A stretch of DNA of 15,662 nucleotides from positions 1-15,662 of the forward strand of contig PMOP01000153.1 in assembly GCA_003161495.1 (NCBI GenBank). The letters are read 5' to 3'. A program made the translations under genes and the position numbers. Numbering within the stretch: position 1 is the first letter of the stretch; each line of letters opens with the position of its first letter. Below, piece after piece: positions 5,146 to 13,234 of the stretch. Under the pieces are notes generated by a model that worked only from the letters and a program-made list of their open reading frames with translations, had not been told where the DNA came from and did not search any database. The DNA is from Acidobacteriota bacterium (GTDB taxonomy: Bacteria; Acidobacteriota; Terriglobia; Acidiferrales; UBA7541).

Positions 5146-7179
5146 ATGTGTGGAATTTGCGGCGTCATTGGAATTAACGAGTCTCCACGGGCCGAAGAAA
5201 TTACGCGCCGGATGATGGGAGCGCTACAGCATCGCGGCCCGGATGAAGAAGGGATCCTTGTCGCTCCCTTGGCCGCTCTGGGGATGCGCCGCCTCAGCAT
5301 CATTGACCTGCCGGGTGGAATCCAGCCCGTTTTCAACGAAACACGCGATGTCGCCGTGGTTTTCAATGGCGAAATCTATAACTTCCCACAGTTGCGCAAG
5401 AAGTTGGAAACACTCGGGCACGCCTTCCGTACTCACTCGGATACCGAGGTTATTGTCCATGCCTATGAGCAGTGGGGCGAGCAGTGTTTGCGCGAACTTC
5501 GCGGGATGTTTGCCTTTGCCATCTGGGATACTCGACCTTCTGGCTCATCAGGCGGCCGCTCTGGAGATGCACTACGGCCCGCGCGGATTTTTCTTGCGCG
5601 TGATCGGCTGGGAATCAAGCCTCTGTATTACGCAGCCGTGGATGGCGCTCTGCTTTTTTCTTCTGAAGTGCGTTCGCTGTTGGCCAGCGGCCGGGTTGAG
5701 CCCCGCCTGTCGCCGGATTCTCTGGAGGCTTACCTGACGTTTGGTTCCGTAGCGGAGCCGTCCACGCTGGTGGAAGGCGTTTTCTCAGTCCCTCCAGGAC
5801 ACTGGCTGTCCTTTTCCGCCGACGCTCCGCCGGCAAAACCATCGCCGCAGCCCTATTGGGTTTATTCCGACGCCGTGGTTCAACGCGACGAAGGCCCGAA
5901 ACCGAGAAATATTCGGGACGCCGCGAAGCAATTGCGCCCGTTGCTCGAAGAAACCGTGCGGGATCACTTGATCGCCGATGTTCCGCTGGGCGTATTCCTT
6001 TCGAGCGGGCTGGACTCGACAAGCCTCGTCGCCTTGGGTAGTCGCTTCCAGAGCGATCTGCACACTTTTACGGTGATATTTCCCGAACAGCGGTTCAGCG
6101 AAGCCAAAATTTCGCGCGAAACAGCCAAGCGTTTCAAGACTCGCCATCAGGAAGTCCTTTTGGATTCGGACACCCTGGCGGCCCAATTAGATGACGCCGT
6201 CAAGTCGCTGGATCAGCCCACCATGGATGGACTGAATACCTACTTTGTGTCGCGAGCCGCGCGCCATGGCGGTCTAAAAGTGGCTTTATCGGGGCTTGGC
6301 AGTGACGAAATCTTCGGCGGGTACTCCACATTTGCATCGACTCCTCGGGCCGCGTTGGTGGCCGGCCTTGGACGGTGGATTCCAGGCCCTTTCCGCCGCT
6401 TCACCGCTGGAGCCGCCGTCAGGATCGCCTCCGGCGATGCGGTGCGCAAGGCTGCCGCCGCATGGCGCTCCCCAAGGGATTTCCCGCATGCGTATTATTT
6501 TACCCGCCTCCTGTTCACTCCATTTCGTGTGCGGCGCCTGCTCGCCCCGTATTTCGAATCCCTAGAGCATTCGAACAGTCATGAAAACCTCTGGCGCGAG
6601 CGCATGAGGGAAACGGCGCGGCAGGCCGGGCGTCTCGATTCCTTTACCGCTGTTTCCTGTTTCGAATTACAGTCGTACATGGTGAATACACTTCTGCGCG
6701 ACACGGACTCCGCCAGCATGGCCAATTCTCTCGAGGTCCGCGTCCCATTTCTCGATCACCGCCTCGTCGAGTTTGTCGGCCGGCTGCCCAAGCGCTCGAA
6801 ATACAAGCGCGGCATTCCGAAAGCCTTGCTGGTCGAGGCCCTTTCCGATTTGCTGCCCGACGAAGTTGTGGATCAACCGAAGCGAACATTTACTCTGCCG
6901 TGGGACGTCTGGCTTCGTGGTTCGCTCGGCGCACGTGTGGCGCACGATTTGGCAAATCTTGCTGCGCCGTTGCAGCAATATTTGAATCCACGGTCCGTGC
7001 AAGGCGCTTGGCAGAATTTCGCCATCGGACAGACCAATTGGTCCCGCCCCTGGAGTTTGTACGTGCTCAATGAATGGGTTCGCCGCCATGTGACGGATGC
7101 GGCCAGCCATCCAGTTTCAACCGCGGCTGCCGTTCATGTTTCCGCGGCTTCAGCAAGCGCCTCGAAGATGCGGTCTTAG
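5146..7179 (+). CDS. asnB: AsnB-type glutamine-dependent asparagine synthase/amidotransferase
   Basis: This 677-aa enzyme has a class II glutamine amidotransferase domain (about 2-215) and an ATP-pyrophosphatase synthetase domain (about 255-640). The Cys2 nucleophile follows the initiator Met (MCGICGV), which fixes the start despite a weak ribosome site. Glutamine-binding RLSIID (49-54), FNGEIYN (73-79) and SDTE (98-101) are present. The ATP loop is SSGLDS (286-291), and LSGLGSDEIFGGY follows at 381-393. It would hydrolyse glutamine and amidate an adenylated carboxylate. A Ser/Gly/Arg-rich insert (about 131-146) sits before the FLARDRLGIKPLYY motif. It is the first gene of a four-gene glycan operon, so it may amidate a uronic acid (as WbpS-type homologues are thought to) instead of making free asparagine. 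Confidence 0.9.
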   Translation: MCGICGVIGINESPRAEEITRRMMGALQHRGPDEEGILVAPLAALGMRRLSIIDLPGGIQPVFNETRDVAVVFNGEIYNFPQLRKKLETLGHAFRTHSDTEVIVHAYEQWGEQCLRELRGMFAFAIWDTRPSGSSGGRSGDALRPARIFLARDRLGIKPLYYAAVDGALLFSSEVRSLLASGRVEPRLSPDSLEAYLTFGSVAEPSTLVEGVFSVPPGHWLSFSADAPPAKPSPQPYWVYSDAVVQRDEGPKPRNIRDAAKQLRPLLEETVRDHLIADVPLGVFLSSGLDSTSLVALGSRFQSDLHTFTVIFPEQRFSEAKISRETAKRFKTRHQEVLLDSDTLAAQLDDAVKSLDQPTMDGLNTYFVSRAARHGGLKVALSGLGSDEIFGGYSTFASTPRAALVAGLGRWIPGPFRRFTAGAAVRIASGDAVRKAAAAWRSPRDFPHAYYFTRLLFTPFRVRRLLAPYFESLEHSNSHENLWRERMRETARQAGRLDSFTAVSCFELQSYMVNTLLRDTDSASMANSLEVRVPFLDHRLVEFVGRLPKRSKYKRGIPKALLVEALSDLLPDEVVDQPKRTFTLPWDVWLRGSLGARVAHDLANLAAPLQQYLNPRSVQGAWQNFAIGQTNWSRPWSLYVLNEWVRRHVTDAASHPVSTAAAVHVSAASASASKMRS

Positions 7180-7201
7180 GGGAAGGGAAAAACCACACCG
7201 G

Positions 7202-8962
7202 ATGTACATCCTTGGAATTAATGCATACCACGGCAATGCCTCCGCGGCCATCATTGCGGACGGCCAGCTGGTCGCCGCCGTCGAAGAAGAGCGTTTTAAT
7301 CGCGTGAAGTACGCGGCAGGTTTTCCGGCGGCGGCCATTCGCTACTGCCTGGACGCAGCCGGCATTACGCTCTGCGAAGTCGACCACATCGCGATCCCGC
7401 GCGATCCTCGGGCGCGCCTCGGAACAAAACTCCTGTACGCCTTGCGGATGCCGAGTTTTGCGCTGGAGCGGCTGAAAGTGATGGGCCAATTCGCGGGAAT
7501 TTCGGAAACGCTCGCGAAGGCGTTCGACGTTTCTCCGGATTCGATTCGAGCCGCGTATCACCACATTGAGCATCACCAGGCGCACCTCGGGAGCGCGTTT
7601 TTCGTTTCACCGTTCGATCAGGCCGCGCTGCTTTCTGCGGATGGCCTCGGCGATTTCGCCAGCACCATGTGGGGGAGCGGCCAAGGCCATCGCATGCACA
7701 TCGATGGAGCGATTGCATTTCCGCACTCTCTTGGCATGTATTACACCGCTGTGTCTCAATACCTGGGCTTCCGCAAATTCGGCGACGAATACAAAGTCAT
7801 GGGTCTCGCCGCCTACGGAGAGCCGGACTACCTTGAAGAGTTCCGCCGCATCGTTTTTCCCACTCGAGGCGTCGGCTTTCGGCTGGGACTTAAATATTTC
7901 AAGCATCATCGCTCGGGGCCGGAGATGAGTTGGCGCGATGCGGACAAGACTCCCGAACTTGGCGCAATGTATTCCGACTACATGGCGGAACGCCTGGGGC
8001 CGGCGCGCGATCCCGCGGCGCCCGTCGAAAAAGCGCATCGTGACGGCGCGGCCACTCTGCAGGCGCGCCTCGAAGAAATTTTATTTGAAATGCTTCGCGC
8101 GCTGCACGCACGAACCGGGCAGGAGGCCGTTTGCCTGGCCGGCGGCGTGGCGTTCAACTGCGTTGCCAACGGAAAAATATTTGACGAGACGCCCTTTAAA
8201 AAAATATTTGTCCAGCCGGCTGCGGGAGATGCGGGACTCGCAGTGGGCGCTGCCTATTACGTTCATCATCAGATTCTCGGCCAGCCTCGATCCTTCGTCA
8301 TGGAAAATGCATACTGGGGGCCGGGTTACTCGCAGGAGCAGATTCGTTCGGCCGTGGCCGCCAGCCGTTTGCAAAGCGCGGGCCTGGAAATATCAGAGCT
8401 TCACGAAAATGCGATCGCCCAGGAAGCGGCGAAAGAAATCGCCGCAGGAAAAATTCTCGGATGGTTTCAAGGACGCGCCGAATGGGGACCGCGCGCGCTC
8501 GGAAACCGCAGCATCGTTGCCGATCCGAGACGCGCGGACATGAAAGATATTCTCAACGCCAGGATCAAGCACCGCGAAATGTTTCGCCCATTTGCTCCAT
8601 CGGTCCTTGCGGAATGCACGGGAGAATACTTTGAAAAATCCTATCCGTGTCCATTCATGACGCAGGCCTATTCCGTGCGGCCCGAGAAACGCGACGCGAT
8701 CCCCGCGCCCACTCACGTGGACGGCACGGGCCGGTTGCAGACTGTTACGCGGGAAGCGAATCCACGCTACTGGGCCTTGATCCGCGAATTTGGAAACCTC
8801 ACCGGCGTGCCCGTGGTCCTGAATACTTCGTTCAACGACAACGAACCGATTGTTTGCCGCCCCGAGGAAGCCATCGAATGTTTTCTGCGCACCAAGATGG
8901 ATGTGCTTGTGCTCGGCGACACGCTCGTCCGCAAACCGGAGTCCACCGGGGTGCCGCGCTGA
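7202..8962 (+). CDS. Carbamoyltransferase, NodU/CmcH/TobZ family
   Basis: This 586-aa enzyme is of the O-carbamoyltransferase family, which moves a carbamoyl group from carbamoyl phosphate, through carbamoyl-adenylate, onto a hydroxyl of a sugar or antibiotic. The N-terminal Kae1-like domain (about 1-350) carries the metal-binding EHHQAH motif (H124 and H128), LSADGLGD (144-151) and the CLAGGVAFNC segment (311-320). The C-terminal domain (about 365-575) has the diagnostic GRAEWGPRALGNRS (424-437), KHREMFRPFAPS and VVLNTSFND. I chose ATG 7202 because family members begin with a MYILGIN-like strand. The frame is open 35 codons further upstream, but that stretch overlaps asnB. It starts 22 bp after asnB and is surely in its operon. 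The acceptor is unknown, and the context suggests a glycan. Confidence 0.92.
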   Translation: MYILGINAYHGNASAAIIADGQLVAAVEEERFNRVKYAAGFPAAAIRYCLDAAGITLCEVDHIAIPRDPRARLGTKLLYALRMPSFALERLKVMGQFAGISETLAKAFDVSPDSIRAAYHHIEHHQAHLGSAFFVSPFDQAALLSADGLGDFASTMWGSGQGHRMHIDGAIAFPHSLGMYYTAVSQYLGFRKFGDEYKVMGLAAYGEPDYLEEFRRIVFPTRGVGFRLGLKYFKHHRSGPEMSWRDADKTPELGAMYSDYMAERLGPARDPAAPVEKAHRDGAATLQARLEEILFEMLRALHARTGQEAVCLAGGVAFNCVANGKIFDETPFKKIFVQPAAGDAGLAVGAAYYVHHQILGQPRSFVMENAYWGPGYSQEQIRSAVAASRLQSAGLEISELHENAIAQEAAKEIAAGKILGWFQGRAEWGPRALGNRSIVADPRRADMKDILNARIKHREMFRPFAPSVLAECTGEYFEKSYPCPFMTQAYSVRPEKRDAIPAPTHVDGTGRLQTVTREANPRYWALIREFGNLTGVPVVLNTSFNDNEPIVCRPEEAIECFLRTKMDVLVLGDTLVRKPESTGVPR

Positions 8963-9035
8963 TTCGGCGCGCCGTGATTTTGAAAGATTGTGATTTTTCG
9001 CTTTCGCGCGTTCCTTTTTTCTTCCGGATGAACTT

Positions 9036-10232
9036 GTGCATATTCTTCTTCTAAACGAATATTTTCCGCCGGACACAAGCGCCACGGCCAAGTTTGCCGC
9101 GCAAGTCGCCGAAGCTCTTTCGGTAAATCACCGCGTCACGGTGCTTGCGGGCAGGCCGAGCTACGATCCGGATGCGCGCCATCCGCGTTATCTCCTGCGC
9201 CGCGAAGTCCGCGGCAATCTGGCCATCGAGCGCGTGGGCTCGACCGCCTATCCGCGTTTTGAGATGCGGCGCCGCGTCGCGAATTATCTAACGTATCTTT
9301 CGCTGGCGATTCCGAGGGCACTGTCCATCCCTTCGGACGTCGTGCTGGCCATGACCGATCCGCCCATCGAAGGCATCGCGGGCGCTCTCGTTGCCCGCCT
9401 GTCCGGCCGCCCGTTTGTGTACAACATTCGCGACCTGTATCCGGACATGGCCGTAGGCGGCTCAATCGTCCGCTCCGGAAGTTTCACGGCGCGCTGGGAA
9501 GCGATGCATCGCTGGGCGCTGCGCCACGCCGCGCGCGTCATCGTACTTGGCGAAGACATGCGCGACCGCATCGTGGCGAAAGGAGTCGATCCGGCTCGCG
9601 TTGCCGTCTCCCGCGACGGAATCGTCATCCCGGAAATTTTGCCGTCGCCCGACAATTCCGTGGCGCGCGAAATCCGCGGCAATTTTCGTTTCGCACTCGT
9701 GCACGCGGGAAATCTAGGTTTCTATGGAGCCTGGCAAACGCTCATCTCCGCGGTCCGGATGTTGGAGAACGAAGGCGTGGGCCTCGTATTTATTGGCGAA
9801 GGCGCGATGAAGTCACAAGTCGAAGCCATGGCGGCGGGATGCCGCGCGATTCGCTTCCTGCCGTTTCGCCCGGCAAGCGAGGTGCCGCTGGTGCTTTCTT
9901 CGGGCGACCTGCACGTCGTTACGGTCAAGAGAGGACTCGAAGGCGTGGTAGTGCCGAGCAAGTTGTATCCGACGCTCGCCGCCGGGCGGCCGGTTCTCGG
10001 GGTCGCTCCGGAAGAAACCGATGTGGTGCGAATGATTCGCCGGACCGGTTGCGGCATCGCGGCCGATCCGGATGATCCAAGGAGCGTTGCGGAAGCCATC
10101 CGCAGCGTGATGCATGACCCGGAACGTTTGCAAACCATGGCGCGCCGGGCGCGGGAGATATCTTTTTCCTATGATAAAGTGAAACAGCTGAAGATTTTTT
10201 CTGACACGATCGAAGAGGCTGTTCATGGTTGA
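9036..10232 (+). CDS. Glycosyltransferase family 4 (WbuB-like)
   Basis: This 398-aa GT-B fold glycosyltransferase lies 73 bp after the carbamoyltransferase. The N-terminal half opens with HILLLNEYFPPDTSATAKF, typical of GT4 acceptor domains, and contains VYNIRDLYPDMAV (about 129-141). The C-terminal half contains HAGNLGFYGAWQTL and the nucleotide-sugar region EGVVVPSKLYPTLAAGRPVL (about 305-324). It would transfer a sugar from an NDP donor to a lipid-linked acceptor at the cytoplasmic face. The start is a GTG whose only upstream support is a GGATG stretch. The nearby ATG at 9028 is in another frame. Similarity to WbuB-like sugar transferases is by eye, and the sugar cannot be predicted. Confidence 0.88.
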   Translation: MHILLLNEYFPPDTSATAKFAAQVAEALSVNHRVTVLAGRPSYDPDARHPRYLLRREVRGNLAIERVGSTAYPRFEMRRRVANYLTYLSLAIPRALSIPSDVVLAMTDPPIEGIAGALVARLSGRPFVYNIRDLYPDMAVGGSIVRSGSFTARWEAMHRWALRHAARVIVLGEDMRDRIVAKGVDPARVAVSRDGIVIPEILPSPDNSVAREIRGNFRFALVHAGNLGFYGAWQTLISAVRMLENEGVGLVFIGEGAMKSQVEAMAAGCRAIRFLPFRPASEVPLVLSSGDLHVVTVKRGLEGVVVPSKLYPTLAAGRPVLGVAPEETDVVRMIRRTGCGIAADPDDPRSVAEAIRSVMHDPERLQTMARRAREISFSYDKVKQLKIFSDTIEEAVHG

Positions 10233-10266
10233 GGGATGCTGAAGCGATGCTGAGTCCGGTGCTTTC

Positions 10267-11310
10267 ATGAACGCGACCCTGATCGCATTTGCCGTTGGCT
10301 TGATTGCCTCCATGGGCCTCACCGTTCCCGTACGGCAACTCGCGCTGCGCGTCGGCATGGTGGATCATCCCGGCCCGCGCAAGGTGCACGTTCAGCCGAT
10401 GCCGCTTCTCGGCGGCTTGGCGATTTATTTGGGCGTGCTGATCGCGCTGCTCGTTTCGCTGGACGGCCGTGCGCTGACGCAAGTGATCGGAATTTATATC
10501 GGCGCGACACTCCTCGCCGTCGTCGGCATACTGGACGACCGCGGCCTGCTCCATCATCAAATCAAGTTGTTCGGAGCCATGCCTGCCGCCGCCGTCATCC
10601 TGCTCCTCTCGGGCATCCGCGCGCAGGTTTTCTCAAACATATGGCCGGGCACTCCAGCCGTCTGGGCGGACACGGCGCTCACTCTAGTCTGGGTTGTCGG
10701 AATCACCGCGTCGTTCAGCATCTTGGATCACATGGACGGACTCTGCGCCGGAGTTGCCGCGATGGCTTCGCTTTTTTTCGCCATCTTCGCGCTCCAAAGC
10801 GGCCAGCTACTCGTCAGCACCATGGCCGCCGCGATCCTGGGCGCCGCCGCCGGATTCCTCCGCTGGAATTTCAAGCCCGCGAAAATTTTCATGGGGGATG
10901 GCGGAGCGATGTTCCTCGGTTTCCTGATGGCCACGCTCGCCCTCAAGCTGCGCCCGGTGCTTGCCGCCGGTCGCAACGCTGCTTGGCTGATCCCTATTCT
11001 CATTCTCGGCGCGGCAATCTTCGACACCACGCTGATTTCCATTTCCCGTTCCCGCCGCGGCTTTTTACCCTTTACGACTCCAGGAAAAGACCACACCGCG
11101 CACCGCCTCTCGAATCTTTTCAAGAGCCAGCGCACCGCCGTTTTGCTGATGTACGCCCTCGGCGCTTTTTTCGGCCTGCTGGCCTTGGCTATCAGCCATC
11201 TACCTGCGGGGCCTGCGTACGCGGTGGCCGCTCTCGCCGCCGTCGCCGTCCTCGGCACAGTTGGCTTACTCGAACGCGCGCCCTACGAACGCCAAACCCG
11301 CAAGACGTAG
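10267..11310 (+). CDS. WecA/MraY-family polyprenyl-phosphate sugar-1-phosphate transferase
   Basis: This 347-aa polytopic membrane protein has about 10 hydrophobic helices. It carries the family landmarks in order: RKVHVQPMPLLGGLAIY (38-54), GILDDRG (87-93, Asp pair), LDHMDGLCAG (153-162), FMGDGGAMFLGF (208-219) and HTAHRL (276-281). These enzymes attach a sugar-1-phosphate to undecaprenyl phosphate and so start glycan assembly. The usual Asn in DNMDGL-type motifs is His155 here. It lies 34 bp after the GT4 gene and is the last gene of the operon. It is more WecA-like than MraY-like, but the sugar (GlcNAc or another HexNAc) is inferred. The ribosome site is weak. Confidence 0.88.
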   Translation: MNATLIAFAVGLIASMGLTVPVRQLALRVGMVDHPGPRKVHVQPMPLLGGLAIYLGVLIALLVSLDGRALTQVIGIYIGATLLAVVGILDDRGLLHHQIKLFGAMPAAAVILLLSGIRAQVFSNIWPGTPAVWADTALTLVWVVGITASFSILDHMDGLCAGVAAMASLFFAIFALQSGQLLVSTMAAAILGAAAGFLRWNFKPAKIFMGDGGAMFLGFLMATLALKLRPVLAAGRNAAWLIPILILGAAIFDTTLISISRSRRGFLPFTTPGKDHTAHRLSNLFKSQRTAVLLMYALGAFFGLLALAISHLPAGPAYAVAALAAVAVLGTVGLLERAPYERQTRKT

Positions 11311-11313
11311 TAA

Positions 11314-11320
11314 GGAGGAA
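11314..11320 (+). other. Orphan Shine-Dalgarno-like sequence after the wecA-like gene
   Basis: Immediately after the wecA-like stop the sequence reads TAAGGAGGAATC. This is a near-perfect ribosome-binding sequence, but no ATG, GTG or TTG follows at 5-12 nt. The first possible TTG (11336) opens only a few codons before a stop. It may be the remnant of a lost downstream operon gene. Confidence 0.4.
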
Positions 11321-11360
11321 TCGTTTCTCGAATTCTTGATCCCGGGATTATAAAATCTAA

Positions 11361-11402
11361 ATCCCCACCCTTTGAAAAATCACAAAGTGTGGGGCACCCG
11401 GC
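11361..11402 (+). repeat. Inverted-repeat element, left copy flanking the secreted-protein gene
   Basis: CCCCACCCTTTG (11363-11374) pairs with CAAAGTGTGGGG (11383-11394), with one mismatch, around an 8-nt A-rich loop. On alignment, 32 of 42 positions match the reverse complement of 12153-12193 with a single gap. No T-tract follows, so it is not a classic terminator for the glycan operon. Confidence 0.65.
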
Positions 11403-11474
11403 TTGCGAAATTGAAAAGCAAATCATCCGAGCATATTTCTGACCGCTTTGAACAGGACCCCAAAGTACTAACAG

Positions 11475-12104
11475 ATGCGAATCAATTTGATTCGACGATC
11501 GGTAATACTGAGAGCCATAGCAATATTCATGTGGTTGCCGCTGCAGCTGTTTGCACAGGCCGGGACTGCAAGGCTTGCAGGTTGCGCAGATCAGGCGAAA
11601 TTGGCGGATGGTCTAAAGGCCTTACAGGATCTCCCATGGGCCGGAATATCACCAGAACATGTTTCGCAGGTCTGGCCAACAGAAACGAAGAGCGAGACGT
11701 GTGACCACTGCATACGACTCGTCAGTGATGGGCGAGTCATTGCAAACGAACTCTTTTGCGGTGAATCGTTCCACTTCGACACAAGTCACGGACCGGAATC
11801 GGATGCGTGGCAGAAGGCTCGTCTGGAGTCGGTCGCGATCAAGTACACGACACGGACAGCCAAGCAGCTGGCCCTCGTGGAGAAGCTTTTGAGCGAAAGC
11901 GTCATTCGGGACCGCAAGGTCGAGGAAGGTCGTGGCGTCCTGACCGGACTCGGATGGACTCGAGAACTGAGCTGGACAGATCAGCAGCCGGAGGTGCGGA
12001 CCTGCGTTCTAAGCATTGCGCGCCAGCATCTCGATGCGAAGTGGCGGCGCTTTGGGATGGATTGGCTCGCGATCTTCGACCTTTCATGTGAACCCGTCAA
12101 GTAA
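11475..12104 (+). CDS. Secreted protein of unknown function
   Basis: This 209-aa protein has a positively charged start (MRINLIRRSVILR), a hydrophobic core (about 11-26) and a likely signal-peptidase site around AQA/GTA (27-31). It is probably exported. The mature part has six Cys (37, 76, 79, 95, 177, 205), including CDHC at 76-79, which could form disulfides or bind a metal. Mixed helices run to the C-terminus (KQLALVEKLLSES and HLDAKWRRFGMDW). I recognise no family. The ribosome site is poor, and the start is chosen because it yields a complete signal peptide. The gene stands alone between the glycan operon and a convergent oxidoreductase, bracketed by two inverted copies of a hairpin repeat. 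Confidence 0.62.
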   Translation: MRINLIRRSVILRAIAIFMWLPLQLFAQAGTARLAGCADQAKLADGLKALQDLPWAGISPEHVSQVWPTETKSETCDHCIRLVSDGRVIANELFCGESFHFDTSHGPESDAWQKARLESVAIKYTTRTAKQLALVEKLLSESVIRDRKVEEGRGVLTGLGWTRELSWTDQQPEVRTCVLSIARQHLDAKWRRFGMDWLAIFDLSCEPVK

Positions 12105-12152
12105 GAATGGGGGCCTGGGCGGGTGGCTGTCCCTCGCCAAAATGTCATCCGG
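12105..12152. other. G/C-rich spacer with an imperfect hairpin
   Basis: This spacer follows the secreted-protein stop. GGCGGG (12118-12123) can pair imperfectly with CCCTCGCC (12131-12138). There is no open frame of note and no T-tract. It may be the outer part of the adjacent repeat. Confidence 0.3.
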
Positions 12153-12193
12153 GCCGTGCGCCCCATCCTTGCGACTTTTGCAAGGGTGAGGAT
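12153..12193 (-). repeat. Inverted-repeat element, right copy flanking the secreted-protein gene
   Basis: CCCCATCCTTGC and GCAAGGGTGAGG (12161-12191) form an imperfect stem around GACTTTT. Read on the minus strand it aligns with the left copy at 11361-11402, including the flanking GGGGC-CGGC bases outside the stem. The homology therefore goes beyond shared hairpin shape. Confidence 0.65.
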
Positions 12194-12220
12194 TTTCGAT
12201 CCCTCGAATTCGGCGCGCAG

Positions 12221-13234
12221 TTACGAAATACCATCCTTCAGCGAGATCGCCTTGCCGGTAGCTTGCGCGCGGGTCGCTGCCAGCGCGATGCGCAGCGTCT
12301 CCATCGCATCGTCAATCGTAATGGGGGGCTGGCGATCGTTGCGGAGATTGTCGACGAAGTTCTGAAGTTGGGCAGGGTAGGCGTCGCGGAACCGTTCCAT
12401 GAAAAATGGCACGGTGTCGTGCGCAACCTGATTCTTCGTCATCACGAACAGCGGCGTCTCGCGGAGGTATCCGATTCGCAGAGTGCCTGTCGTGCCGAGG
12501 ATTTCACCAAAGATGTCGTAGCCGTAGATGCCGCTTCGGCTGAGATCGACGACGCCGATATGGCCGTTGGCGAACGTGAGTGAGACGATGGCGTTGTCGA
12601 TATCGCCGACTTCGTTTAGCTCCGGGTACGCAAGCGTTCCGCCCACTGCGCTGACGGTGGAAACCTCGCCCATGTACCAGCGCGCCAAATCAAAATCGTG
12701 AATCCCCATATCCATGATCATGCCGCCACTGCTTTTGGGGTTCGCGTATTCCAAAGAAGGCCGATAGGGATCGCGCGAGGAAGACTTGAACACGATGGGC
12801 GTGCCGATGACGCCTTCGTCGAGCTTTTTCTTGGCGGCGGCATAGCCTGCGTCGAAGCGCCGCATGAAGCCCATTTGCAAAAAGCCATACGCGCGCGCGA
12901 CGGCGTCCTTCATCTTTTGAGTTTCGCTGAGTGACAATGCGGGAGGCTTCTCGCAAAACACGGCCTTGCCGCGGCCAAGCGCGGCGACGGCGAGTTCGGT
13001 GTGTGTGTCGGTCGGGCTTACAATAACGGCCGCGTCGACCCCAGGATCATCGAGCATCGCGAGGGGATCCGAATACCATCGCGGCACGCCCAGTTCGCGC
13101 GCCGTTTCCTCGGCAAGCTTGGCATTTGTATCCGCCAAAGCCGCGAGATGAACTCCGGCAACGCGCGCGGCAAGGTCATGCGCGTACACGCGCCCAAGCC
13201 GGCCCAGCCCGATCAAGCCCACATTCAACTTCAT
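12221..13234 (-). CDS. Inositol 2-dehydrogenase-like Gfo/Idh/MocA oxidoreductase
   Basis: This 337-aa NAD(P)-dependent dehydrogenase has an N-terminal Rossmann domain with GLGRLG (9-14) and ADTN (34-37, cofactor specificity). It also has the EKP motif with catalytic Lys96. The C-terminal substrate domain has GGMIMDMGIHDFDLARW, where Asp175 and His179 match the catalytic residues of myo-inositol 2-dehydrogenase. It would oxidise a cyclic polyol or sugar hydroxyl. IolG is the best-matching family, but other sugar dehydrogenases share these motifs and no other iol gene is present. The start is fixed by GGAGG 5 nt upstream. The ATG overlaps the TGA of a possible small upstream ORF. It converges on the secreted-protein gene. 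Confidence 0.87.
   Translation of the reverse strand: MKLNVGLIGLGRLGRVYAHDLAARVAGVHLAALADTNAKLAEETARELGVPRWYSDPLAMLDDPGVDAAVIVSPTDTHTELAVAALGRGKAVFCEKPPALSLSETQKMKDAVARAYGFLQMGFMRRFDAGYAAAKKKLDEGVIGTPIVFKSSSRDPYRPSLEYANPKSSGGMIMDMGIHDFDLARWYMGEVSTVSAVGGTLAYPELNEVGDIDNAIVSLTFANGHIGVVDLSRSGIYGYDIFGEILGTTGTLRIGYLRETPLFVMTKNQVAHDTVPFFMERFRDAYPAQLQNFVDNLRNDRQPPITIDDAMETLRIALAATRAQATGKAISLKDGIS

Noticed and set aside
7097..7201. 35-codon N-terminal extension of the carbamoyltransferase
   Set aside because: It overlaps the end of asnB in another frame and precedes the strand at which family members start. ATG 7202 is preferred.
10641..11339. 232-codon plus-strand frame overlapping the wecA-like gene
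   Set aside because: An Arg/His-rich out-of-frame translation of the membrane protein gene, with no domain.
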